Shown: piece by piece, positions 7,837 to 15,865 of the stretch
Layout of the letters: every line of letters begins with the position of its first letter
How positions within the stretch are numbered: position 1 is the stretch's first letter
Origin: JAQGMO01 sp050954505
GTDB lineage: Bacteria; Pseudomonadota; Gammaproteobacteria; Burkholderiales; Burkholderiaceae_D
Assembly: GCA_050954505.1 (NCBI GenBank)
Contig: JBPBPY010000064.1
Span: forward strand, 1-29,024
Length of the DNA: 29,024 bases
Direction of reading: 5' to 3'
Translations under genes and position numbers: made by a program
The notes under the pieces: model-generated
Databases searched by the model: none
Told to the model about the DNA's origin: nothing
The model's input: only the letters and a program-made list of their open reading frames with translations

Positions 7837-9318
7837 TCAAGAAGCCAGGGTTCTGACGATGGCACTGGTACAAAGTGCCATCAGCGTGCCAGGCAGCAGG
7901 CCCAGCACCAGGACAGCAATGCCATTCAGGCTGAGGATGAACTTCATGTCCCCATGAACTGCAATCGGCGCAACGTCCACTGCTTCGTCAAAGTACATGA
8001 CCTTGATCACACGCAGGTAGTAAAACGCACCAACCAGCGAGAAGAACACGGCTACCACGGCCAGCCAGATCTGGCCGGTCGCCAGCACTGCCTGCAGCAC
8101 TTCGAGCTTGGCGATGAAACCGACCACCGGCGGCACGCCTGCCAGAGACAGCAGCAGCACCATCATCACGCCGGCAAACCATGGGCTGCGTTTTGCCAGG
8201 CCCTTCAAGTCATTGATTTCTTCGGCTTCGAAACCGCTGCGGGTCAGCAGCAGGATGACGCCGAAGGTGCCCAGTGTGGTCAGCACATAGCTGATGGCAT
8301 AGAACATCGAGGCGCTGTAGGCGGCTGCAGCCGACGCGGCATTGCTGCCCTGGAAAACGCCGGACAGCAGGCCCAGCAGCAGGAAACCCATTTGCGAAAT
8401 CGACGAATAGGCCAGCATGCGCTTGAGGTTGGTCTGGGCAATCGCGGTGATGTTACCGATGGCCATGGACAGCACGGCCAGCACCGTCAACATCTGCTGC
8501 CAGTCGAACGCCAGCGTCCACAAGCCTTCCACCAGCAGGCGGAAGCAGATCGCGAATGCGGCCAGCTTTGGCGCCCCACCCAGCAGAATGGTCACCGAAG
8601 TCGGCGCACCTTGATAAACGTCCGGCACCCACATGTGATAGGGCGCCGCGCCCAGCTTGAAGGCCAGGCCGGACACCAGGAACACCAGGCCAAATACCAG
8701 CACCGGCTTGTTGGCGGTGCCCGATGCCGTGGCGCGCGCGACTTCGGTCAGGTCCAGCGTGCCGGTTGCGCCATACAGCATGGAGATGCCGTACAACAGG
8801 AAACCGGACGCCAGCGCGCCAAGAATGAAGTACTTCATGGCTGCTTCGGTCGATGCGGCATGGTCGCGGCGCAAGGCCACCAGTGCATAGGTTGCCAGCG
8901 ACAGCAGTTCCAGGCCGAGATAGATGGTCAGGAAGTTGTTCCCGGAGATCATCAGCATCTGGCCCAGCAGGGCAAACAGGGCCAGCACATAGAATTCACC
9001 GCCCAAGGTGCCGCCAAGCATGCCGCGCGCCGTGGTGTACTGGCGCGAATACACCATGGTGATGGCAACGGCAACGTAGGAGCACAGCTTGAGCATGTTC
9101 GACATCGGGTCGGAGACGAACATATTGTGGAAGGCATACACCGTGCTGCCGGCATTGAAGGTGCCCAGCGTGATGACGGCGCAGCCGAGCAAGGCCAGCA
9201 GCGACAGCACATACGTGATGTGGCGCCTGGCTTCGCTCAGGAACATGTCGATCAGCAGGATCGCCGAACCTGCGATGACGAGGAAGATTTCTGGATAGAT
9301 CGGTACGAGGTTGTTCAT
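7837..9318 (-). CDS. nuoN: NADH-quinone oxidoreductase subunit N
   Basis: A 493-residue polytopic inner-membrane protein, one of the three antiporter-like (Mrp-type) subunits of the membrane arm of complex I that carry protons. Many hydrophobic helices are visible. Family landmarks include the LGLELLSLATYAL segment with the key helix glutamate, the lysine-containing FILGALASGFLLYG region and the LKRMLAYSSISQMGF motif on the discontinuous-helix side. Length matches the family. The ATG at 9318 follows the nuoM stop with a 2-base gap, so translation is likely coupled. It is the last nuo gene of the operon. Confidence 0.97.
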   Translation of the reverse strand: MNNLVPIYPEIFLVIAGSAILLIDMFLSEARRHITYVLSLLALLGCAVITLGTFNAGSTVYAFHNMFVSDPMSNMLKLCSYVAVAITMVYSRQYTTARGMLGGTLGGEFYVLALFALLGQMLMISGNNFLTIYLGLELLSLATYALVALRRDHAASTEAAMKYFILGALASGFLLYGISMLYGATGTLDLTEVARATASGTANKPVLVFGLVFLVSGLAFKLGAAPYHMWVPDVYQGAPTSVTILLGGAPKLAAFAICFRLLVEGLWTLAFDWQQMLTVLAVLSMAIGNITAIAQTNLKRMLAYSSISQMGFLLLGLLSGVFQGSNAASAAAAYSASMFYAISYVLTTLGTFGVILLLTRSGFEAEEINDLKGLAKRSPWFAGVMMVLLLSLAGVPPVVGFIAKLEVLQAVLATGQIWLAVVAVFFSLVGAFYYLRVIKVMYFDEAVDVAPIAVHGDMKFILSLNGIAVLVLGLLPGTLMALCTSAIVRTLAS

Positions 9319-9320
9319 GT

Positions 9321-10811
9321 CTAGTTCACTTTGGAGATGGCGACATGCTTGAGCAGATCGGTCACCGAGGTCTGCATCGCATCGGTAAAGGGTGCTGGAT
9401 ACAGGCCCATGGCAATCACTGCCACGCCCAGCAAGCCCAGCATGAAGAACTCGCGCTTGTTCAGGTCGGTCAGTGCGCGCACGTGGGCGTTGGCGATCTT
9501 GCCGAACAGGACCCGCTTGACCAGGTACAGCGAATAAGCCGCGCCCAGGATCAGGGCGGTGGCCGACAGCAGGCCGATCCAGAAGTTGAACTGCACGGCG
9601 CCAAGAATGACCATGAATTCACCGATGAAGCCCGAGGTGCCTGGCAAGCCGGCATTGGCCAGCGAGAACAGCACGAACAGCGCGGCAAAACGCGGCATCA
9701 CATTCACCACCCCGCCGTAGTCCGCTACCAGGCGCGTATGCATGCGGTCATACACCACGCCGATGCAAAGGAACATGGCGCCGGAGACAAAGCCGTGCGA
9801 AATCATTTGCATGATGCCGCCCTGCAGCGCCATGTCGTTGAACAGGAAGGCGCCCAGCGTGACAAAACCCATGTGGGCAATCGACGAGTAAGCCACCAGT
9901 TTTTTCATGTCGGCCTGCACCAGCGCCACCAGGCCGATATAGATGACGGCAACCAGCGAAATGATGATGATGTAAGGCGACAGGTAATGGCTCGCGTCCG
10001 GCGTGATCGGCAGTGAAAAGCGCAGGAAGCCGTAACCGCCAAGTTTCAGCATGATGGCTGCCAGCACGACGGATCCGCCGGTCGGTGCTTCGACGTGGGC
10101 GTCGGGCAGCCAGGTATGCACTGGCCACATCGGCACCTTGACGGCAAACGCCATGAAGAAGCACAGGAACACCAGGATCTGCGCCGACAGCGGCAACGGC
10201 AACTGGTGCCAGGTCTGGATGTCGAAGCTGCCCTGCGATTTGTAATACAGGTACAGCAGAGCCACCAGCATCAGCAGCGAGCCGAGGAAGGTGTACAGGA
10301 AAAACTTGATCGCCGCATACACGCGGTTGCTGCCGCCCCAGACGCCGATGATGATGAACATCGGGATCAGCGTGGCTTCAAAGAAGACATAGAACAGCAC
10401 GCCGTCGAGCGCGCAGAAGACGCCGATCATCAAACCCGAAAGGATCAGGAAGGCGCCCATGTAGAGCGAAACCTTCTTCGTGATCACTTCCCAGCCGGCG
10501 ATCACCACCATGACGGTGATGAAGGCTGTCAGTGGCACGAACCACAGCGACAGGCCGTCGATGCCAAGCGAATAAAAGATGTTGAAGGTGCCGATCCACG
10601 GCTTCTTTTCAATGAACTGCATGCCGTGCACGGCATTGTCGAAATGATTGATCAGCGGCAGCGTTGCGGCGAAGCTGAGGATGGCGCCCAGAAGCGACAG
10701 GCTGCGCGAGAGGCCGGGATTTTCATCGCGGCCCAACGCCAGCACGAGGATGCCGAAAGCGATCGGCAACCAGATCGCCACGCTCAGATAGGGAATAGTT
10801 GACTGCATCAT
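9321..10811 (-). CDS. nuoM: NADH-quinone oxidoreductase subunit M
   Basis: A 496-residue polytopic membrane subunit of complex I, antiporter-like and part of the proton-pumping arm. Visible landmarks are VFFEATLIPMFIIIGVWGG with the conserved helix-5 glutamate, AFAVKVPMWPVHTWLPDAH, and KKLVAYSSIAHMGF, all diagnostic for NuoM/ND4. Two ATG codons are adjacent at 10811 and 10808, and either may be the true start. It follows nuoL with a 29-base gap, has only a weak ribosome-binding site, and abuts nuoN. Confidence 0.97.
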   Translation of the reverse strand: MMQSTIPYLSVAIWLPIAFGILVLALGRDENPGLSRSLSLLGAILSFAATLPLINHFDNAVHGMQFIEKKPWIGTFNIFYSLGIDGLSLWFVPLTAFITVMVVIAGWEVITKKVSLYMGAFLILSGLMIGVFCALDGVLFYVFFEATLIPMFIIIGVWGGSNRVYAAIKFFLYTFLGSLLMLVALLYLYYKSQGSFDIQTWHQLPLPLSAQILVFLCFFMAFAVKVPMWPVHTWLPDAHVEAPTGGSVVLAAIMLKLGGYGFLRFSLPITPDASHYLSPYIIIISLVAVIYIGLVALVQADMKKLVAYSSIAHMGFVTLGAFLFNDMALQGGIMQMISHGFVSGAMFLCIGVVYDRMHTRLVADYGGVVNVMPRFAALFVLFSLANAGLPGTSGFIGEFMVILGAVQFNFWIGLLSATALILGAAYSLYLVKRVLFGKIANAHVRALTDLNKREFFMLGLLGVAVIAMGLYPAPFTDAMQTSVTDLLKHVAISKVN

Positions 10812-10840
10812 GTGTTTTTCTAGTGTGTCCGGTAATAGCG

Positions 10841-13021
10841 TTATTTGATGTACGGCGTGAACAGCAAATAGCCGAGATACAGGACGATACCGATGATCAT
10901 CGTGAACGCGTAGTTGTAGATGTAGCCGGTCTGGAATTTCCGTGTCACGGTGGAGAACCAGCCAATCAGCTTGGCGCTGCCATTGACGATCAAGCCATCG
11001 ATCAGGCCCCGGTCGCCGATGTTCCAGAAGCCCCGACCCAGTTTCATGGCGCCGGCTGCAAACACGATCTCATTGAAGCGATCCATGTAGTACTTGTTGT
11101 CGAGCAGCGTGAACAGCGGATGCAGGTTGCGGTAGAACCAGGCCGGCACGCGCGGATTGATCATGTAGCAGTAGTACGCCGCCACCACGCCAGCCAGCGC
11201 CAGGAAGAATGGCACACTGGTCAAGCCGTGCAGCGCCATCGCCAGCGCGCCATGGAATTCCTCGTTGATGACTTCCATTGCCTTGTGCGACTCGCCGACG
11301 AAGATCACGCCCTTGAAGAAGTCACCATGCAGCATCGGGTTGATGGTGAAGTAGCCGATGATGACCGACGGGATCGCCAGCAGGATCAGCGGCAGCGTCA
11401 CCACCCATGGTGCTTCATGCGGCTTCTGGCCAGGCGCCAGGCCATGGTGGCCATGGTCTTCTTCTTCGTTGTGTGCATCGCTGTCGTGGGCATGGGCATC
11501 GTGTCCATGGTCGTCAGTGGCGTGAACAGCATGGGCGGCATGGGCATCATGCCCCGCCTTGACCGACAGTGCGGCGACGGCAACCGGCGCATGCGCATGG
11601 TGGGCATGGTCGGCATCATGCGCGTCGTGCGCATGGGCCTTGCCAAAACGCTCTTCGCCATGGAACACCAGGAAATACATGCGGAATGAATAGAAGGCAG
11701 TAACGAACACGCCAGCGAGCACGGCGAAGTAGGCAAAGCCGGAACCGGGAATGGTCGACGCATGCACGGCTTCGATGATGCTGTCCTTTGAATAGAAGCC
11801 GGAAAAGAATGGCGTGCCGATCAGGGCCAGCGAACCGAGCAACGAAGTGATCCAGGTGATCGGCATGTACTTGCGCAGGCCGCCCATGTTGCGCATGTCC
11901 TGGTCGTGGTGCATGCCGATGATGACGGCGCCGGCGCCGAGGAACAGCAGCGCCTTGAAGAAGGCATGCGTCATCAGATGGAACACCGCCACCGAATACG
12001 ACGAAGCGCCGAGCGCTACCGTCATGTAGCCAAGCTGCGAAAGCGTCGAGTAGGCCACCACGCGCTTGATATCGTTCTGGATAATGCCCAGGAAACCCAT
12101 GAACAGCGCCGTGATCGAACCGATGACCAGGATGAACGACAAGGCAGTGTCGGAGAGTTCGAACAGCGGCGACATGCGCGAGACCATGAAGATGCCGGCC
12201 GTAACCATGGTCGCTGCGTGGATCAGCGCCGAGATCGGCGTCGGGCCTTCCATCGAATCAGGCAGCCAGACATGCAGCGGGAACTGCGCCGACTTGCCCA
12301 TCGCGCCAATGAACAGGCAGATGCAGGCCACCGTCAAGAGCATCCAGTTGGTGCCCGGCATGGTCAGCAGCGACAACGCTTCGCGCTTGGCAAACACTTC
12401 CTGGTAATTCATCGTGCCGGCATAGGCCAGCAGCAGGCCAATGCCGAGGATGAAGCCGAAGTCGCCAACGCGGTTGACCAGGAAGGCTTTCATGTTGGCG
12501 TAGATCGCCGTTGGCCGCGTGTACCAGAAACCGATCAGCAGATAGGAGACGAGTCCAACCGCTTCCCAGCCAAAGAACAGCTGCAGGAAGTTGTTGCTCA
12601 TTACCAGCATCAGCATCGAGAAGGTAAACAGCGAGATGTAGGAGAAAAAGCGGTTGTAGCCCGGATCGTCCTTCATGTAGCCGATGGTATAGATGTGCAC
12701 CATCAGCGACACGAAGGTCACCACGCACATCATCATCGCGGTGAGCGCATCGACCAGGAAACCGACTTCAAGCTTGATGCCGGCCACCGTCATCCAGGTG
12801 TAGAGCGTGCCGTTGTAGCTCGCCCCGTCCATCACCGCCAGCAATGTCTGCAGCGAGATCAGGAATGCGATCGCCACGCCAAGGATCGTCACGGTATGCG
12901 ACGTCTTGCGGCCGATGATGTTGCCAAAAAAACTGGTTCCAAACAAGCCTGCAATCATGGAGCCGACAAGCGGCGCCAGTGGTACGGCCAGAAGGAGGTT
13001 AGGGTTAAGTTGCCCCGCCAT
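10841..13021 (-). CDS. nuoL: NADH-quinone oxidoreductase subunit L with His-rich insert
   Basis: A 726-residue distal antiporter-like subunit of complex I, longer than the usual 610-690 residues. Landmarks include LFFGWEAVGLVSYLLIGFW with the conserved glutamate, SAQFPLHVWLPDSMEGPTP, IHAATMVTAG and KRVVAYSTLSQLGYM. The C-terminal part contains the region that forms the long lateral helix running along the membrane arm in known structures. Residues about 457-527 are an insertion-like loop with 19 histidines, alternating with Ala and Asp (HAHDAHDADHAHHAH and later GHDAHAHDSDAH), that should lie outside the membrane and may bind divalent metal. The ATG at 13021 has AAGG at a good distance. It follows nuoK with a 28-base gap. 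Confidence 0.97.
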   Translation of the reverse strand: MAGQLNPNLLLAVPLAPLVGSMIAGLFGTSFFGNIIGRKTSHTVTILGVAIAFLISLQTLLAVMDGASYNGTLYTWMTVAGIKLEVGFLVDALTAMMMCVVTFVSLMVHIYTIGYMKDDPGYNRFFSYISLFTFSMLMLVMSNNFLQLFFGWEAVGLVSYLLIGFWYTRPTAIYANMKAFLVNRVGDFGFILGIGLLLAYAGTMNYQEVFAKREALSLLTMPGTNWMLLTVACICLFIGAMGKSAQFPLHVWLPDSMEGPTPISALIHAATMVTAGIFMVSRMSPLFELSDTALSFILVIGSITALFMGFLGIIQNDIKRVVAYSTLSQLGYMTVALGASSYSVAVFHLMTHAFFKALLFLGAGAVIIGMHHDQDMRNMGGLRKYMPITWITSLLGSLALIGTPFFSGFYSKDSIIEAVHASTIPGSGFAYFAVLAGVFVTAFYSFRMYFLVFHGEERFGKAHAHDAHDADHAHHAHAPVAVAALSVKAGHDAHAAHAVHATDDHGHDAHAHDSDAHNEEEDHGHHGLAPGQKPHEAPWVVTLPLILLAIPSVIIGYFTINPMLHGDFFKGVIFVGESHKAMEVINEEFHGALAMALHGLTSVPFFLALAGVVAAYYCYMINPRVPAWFYRNLHPLFTLLDNKYYMDRFNEIVFAAGAMKLGRGFWNIGDRGLIDGLIVNGSAKLIGWFSTVTRKFQTGYIYNYAFTMIIGIVLYLGYLLFTPYIK

Positions 13022-13049
13022 GATGAACCTTAATCGTTATTTTTAAGAA

Positions 13050-13358
13050 CTAGCCTTTGAGGCTGTCGAGATCTTCCACGTTGATCGTATCCAGATTACG
13101 GAACAGCACGACCAGAATGGCGAGACCGATGGCAGACTCAGCGGCAGCAACCGTGAGGATGAAGAAAACGAAGATCTGTCCGGCTGCGTCACCGAGGAAA
13201 TACGAAAACGCGATGAAATTCATGTTCACGGCCAGGAGCATGAGTTCGATGGCCATCAGCAGGATGATGATGTTTTTCCGGTTCAGGAAAATGCCGACGA
13301 TCGAAATCGCGAACAGGATCGCGCCCAAGATCAGGAAATGTGCAAGTGTGAGGGTCAC
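13050..13358 (-). CDS. nuoK: NADH-quinone oxidoreductase subunit K
   Basis: A 102-residue subunit with three transmembrane helices, including the two conserved buried glutamates (MAIELMLLAVN and AAAESAIGLAI) used in proton transfer within the membrane arm of complex I. The start codon is GTG at 13358, preceded by AAGGG at 8 bases; this ribosome-binding site overlaps the end of nuoJ. Length is exactly that of the family. Confidence 0.97.
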   Translation of the reverse strand: MTLTLAHFLILGAILFAISIVGIFLNRKNIIILLMAIELMLLAVNMNFIAFSYFLGDAAGQIFVFFILTVAAAESAIGLAILVVLFRNLDTINVEDLDSLKG

Positions 13359-13368
13359 GGTACTGCCC

Positions 13369-14142
13369 TTATTGTTTTTGTGGCGCTATGCCATCGGGAG
13401 CGCGGCCGGAAGCGGGCGCGGCGGTGCCGGGTGCGGCGGCGGGCGGCAGGCTGCCAACGGCGGTGCCCACTGGCGTCACCGCCGTCGGTGCTGCAGGTCC
13501 GGGCGGGTTGCCGCTCATGACCGGATGGGGAACGTCGACCACCGGTTGCTCGGTTTCCGACTTCATTGCCACCACCCGGATGCGGCCCTTGCTGGAAACG
13601 CGCACGGCGTCGCCCGGGCCGTAGTATTTGCTGTCCTTGCGCTTGCGCAGCGTCAGCGCAACTGCCGCAACCATGGCAACCAGCAGGATGACGGCGGCGA
13701 TTTCAAAGGCAAACACATACTGGGTGTAGATCAGCTTGCCGAGTTCCTTGGTGTTGCCGATGTTGGCCGACGCAGCGGGAACGCTGCCGTCGAAGGCCAG
13801 GAAACCGCGGAACAGGATGGCCGCCATTTCCAGCACGATGATCACCCCCACCGTGGCGGCAAGCGGGAAGTAGGACCAGAAATTGAGCCGCAGGCGGTCC
13901 ATGTTAATGTCCAACATCATGACCACGAACAGGAACAGCACCATCACCGCGCCGACATACACCAGCACCAGCACGATGGCCAGGAACTCGGCCTTGAGCA
14001 GCATCCAGATCGCTGCGGCGGAAAAGAATGACAGCACCAGGAACAGCGCCGCATGCACCGGATTGCGGTCGGTGATGACACGTGTTGCAGCGATCACCAG
14101 GATCGCTGAAAACACATAGAAAAGAATAGTTTTGAATTCCAT
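13369..14142 (-). CDS. nuoJ: NADH-quinone oxidoreductase subunit J with Pro/Ala-rich tail
   Basis: A 257-residue membrane subunit of complex I. The N-terminal two thirds hold the five expected helices, including VYVGAVMVLFLFVVMMLDIN, which carries the pi-bulge helix typical of NuoJ/ND6. After about residue 195 the protein continues with a hydrophilic tail, and its last 50 residues or so are Pro, Ala and Gly-rich with no predicted structure, making it longer than the roughly 185-220 residues common in the family. The ATG at 14142 has a poor ribosome-binding site. The 138-base gap before it (14143-14280) is the largest inside the nuo operon; I see no gene, promoter or terminator in it. Confidence 0.96.
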   Translation of the reverse strand: MEFKTILFYVFSAILVIAATRVITDRNPVHAALFLVLSFFSAAAIWMLLKAEFLAIVLVLVYVGAVMVLFLFVVMMLDINMDRLRLNFWSYFPLAATVGVIIVLEMAAILFRGFLAFDGSVPAASANIGNTKELGKLIYTQYVFAFEIAAVILLVAMVAAVALTLRKRKDSKYYGPGDAVRVSSKGRIRVVAMKSETEQPVVDVPHPVMSGNPPGPAAPTAVTPVGTAVGSLPPAAAPGTAAPASGRAPDGIAPQKQ

Positions 14143-14280
14143 AGTGGACCAGGGTTCAGCTGAAAGAGAAAGCGCAGGCTAAGGAGCACATGAGCGACGA
14201 ATTGGTTTGGTAGAGGCTGGTGGAAATCCGCTGATCACTACGCAATGCACAACACAAAAGCGGCGCAACCAGCTCCCCCT

Positions 14281-14781
14281 TCATCGATAAGGCGCATCGG
14301 CGGCGCGGGCCGCAGCGATGTTCGGTTCATATTTGTCGCCCACCGCCAGCAGCATCTCCTTGGTGAAATACAGGTCGCCGCGCTTTTCGCCATGGTATTC
14401 CAGCACATGGGTCTCGACGATCGAGTCGACCGGACAGGACTCTTCGCAAAAGCCGCAGAAAATGCACTTGGTCAGATCGATGTCATAGCGGGTGGTACGG
14501 CGGGTGCCGTCGTCACGCTGTTCCGATTCGATCGTGATCGCCATTGCCGGACAGACTGCTTCACACAGTTTGCAGGCGATGCAGCGCTCTTCGCCATTTG
14601 GATAACGGCGCAGTGCGTGCAAACCACGGAAACGCGGCGACATCGGCGTCTTCTCTTCCGGGAACTGGATGGTGACCTTGCGCGCGAACAGATAGCGTCC
14701 GGTCAGTGCCAGGCCCTTGAACAATTCCAGCAGCATCAGGCTGCCGAAAAAGTCCTTGATTGCATAGAGTTTCGATTCCAT
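14281..14781 (-). CDS. nuoI: NADH-quinone oxidoreductase subunit I, two [4Fe-4S]
   Basis: A 166-residue ferredoxin-like subunit of the peripheral arm that passes electrons from NuoG to NuoB. Two classic motifs, CIACKLCEAVCP and CIFCGFCEESCP, bind clusters N6a and N6b. The N-terminal helix (LMLLELFKGLALTGRY) lies along the membrane. It follows nuoH with a 10-base gap and is followed by the unusually long 138-base gap before nuoJ. Confidence 0.97.
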   Translation of the reverse strand: MESKLYAIKDFFGSLMLLELFKGLALTGRYLFARKVTIQFPEEKTPMSPRFRGLHALRRYPNGEERCIACKLCEAVCPAMAITIESEQRDDGTRRTTRYDIDLTKCIFCGFCEESCPVDSIVETHVLEYHGEKRGDLYFTKEMLLAVGDKYEPNIAAARAADAPYR

Positions 14782-14791
14782 TATTTTTCCC

Positions 14792-15865
14792 TTACTTCCA
14801 GATATTCCATGGGGTCTGCATCCAGCCGGCGACGATCACCAGATACGCCAGCGTCAGGGGAATGAACACCTTCCAGCCCAGGCGCATGATCTGGTCATAG
14901 CGGTAGCGCGGGAAAGAGGCGCGCACCCAGACAAAGATCGACACCACCAGGAACGTCTTGATGCCCAGCCAGATCCAGCCTGGAATCCAGGTGAACAGGA
15001 AAAAGTTGAACGGTGAATCCCAACCGCCCAGGAACATCAGCGAGCACATGGCCGAAATCAGGATCATGTTGGCGTATTCTGCCAGGAAGAACATGGCAAA
15101 CGACATGCCCGAATATTCCACCATATGGCCGGCCACGATTTCCGATTCGCCTTCAACGACGTCGAACGGATGACGGTTGGTTTCCGCAATGCCCGAGATC
15201 AGGTAGACAAAGAACATCGGCAGCAGCGGCAGCCAGTTCCACGACAGGAAGTTCAAGCCATGGGAGGCAAAATAGCCGCGGGTCTGCATCAGCACGATGT
15301 CGGTCATGTTCAGGCTGCCGGACACCATCAGCACGATGACCAGCACGAAGCCCATGCAGATTTCATACGACACCATCTGCGCCGAAGCACGCATGGCGCC
15401 AAGGAAGGCATATTTCGAGTTCGACGCCCAGCCGGCGATGATGACGCCATACACTTCCATCGACGTAATGGCCATGACGAACAGCAGACCGGCATTGATG
15501 TTGGCCAGCGCCACTTCAGGGCCAAAAGGCACGGCGACCCAGGCTGCCAGCGCCGGCATGATGGTCATGACCGGGGCAATGACGAACAGGGCCTTGCTGG
15601 CCTTGGCCGGGATGATGATTTCCTTGAGCAGCAGCTTGACGGCATCGGCAATCGGCTGCAGCAGTCCGGCAGGACCAACCCGGTTCGGGCCGATACGCAC
15701 GTGCATCCAGCCGATCAGCTTGCGCTCCCACAGGGTGAGGTAAGCCACGCAACCCATGATGGGCAGCACGATCAGGATGATCTTGACCAGGTTCCAGACC
15801 AGCGGCCAGAAGTAACCGAACACATTCTGGCCGGTGCTCGTGATGGTGTAGAGAAAATGATCCAT
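14792..15865 (-). CDS. nuoH: NADH-quinone oxidoreductase subunit H
   Basis: A 357-residue membrane subunit that anchors the peripheral arm and forms most of the quinone chamber. Family signatures seen are WERKLIGWMHVRIGPNRVGP, GLLQPIADAVKLLLKE, and ETNRHPFDVVEGESEIVAG, which supplies the acidic residues of the entry path between quinone site and proton channels. Its ATG overlaps the nuoG stop codon by one base (TAATG), so translation is coupled. Confidence 0.97.
   Translation of the reverse strand: MDHFLYTITSTGQNVFGYFWPLVWNLVKIILIVLPIMGCVAYLTLWERKLIGWMHVRIGPNRVGPAGLLQPIADAVKLLLKEIIIPAKASKALFVIAPVMTIMPALAAWVAVPFGPEVALANINAGLLFVMAITSMEVYGVIIAGWASNSKYAFLGAMRASAQMVSYEICMGFVLVIVLMVSGSLNMTDIVLMQTRGYFASHGLNFLSWNWLPLLPMFFVYLISGIAETNRHPFDVVEGESEIVAGHMVEYSGMSFAMFFLAEYANMILISAMCSLMFLGGWDSPFNFFLFTWIPGWIWLGIKTFLVVSIFVWVRASFPRYRYDQIMRLGWKVFIPLTLAYLVIVAGWMQTPWNIWK

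Noticed and set aside
14143..14280. Small peptide or promoter in the nuoI-nuoJ gap
   Set aside because: The only frame is an 11-codon peptide without a ribosome-binding site, and no -35/-10 pair is convincing.
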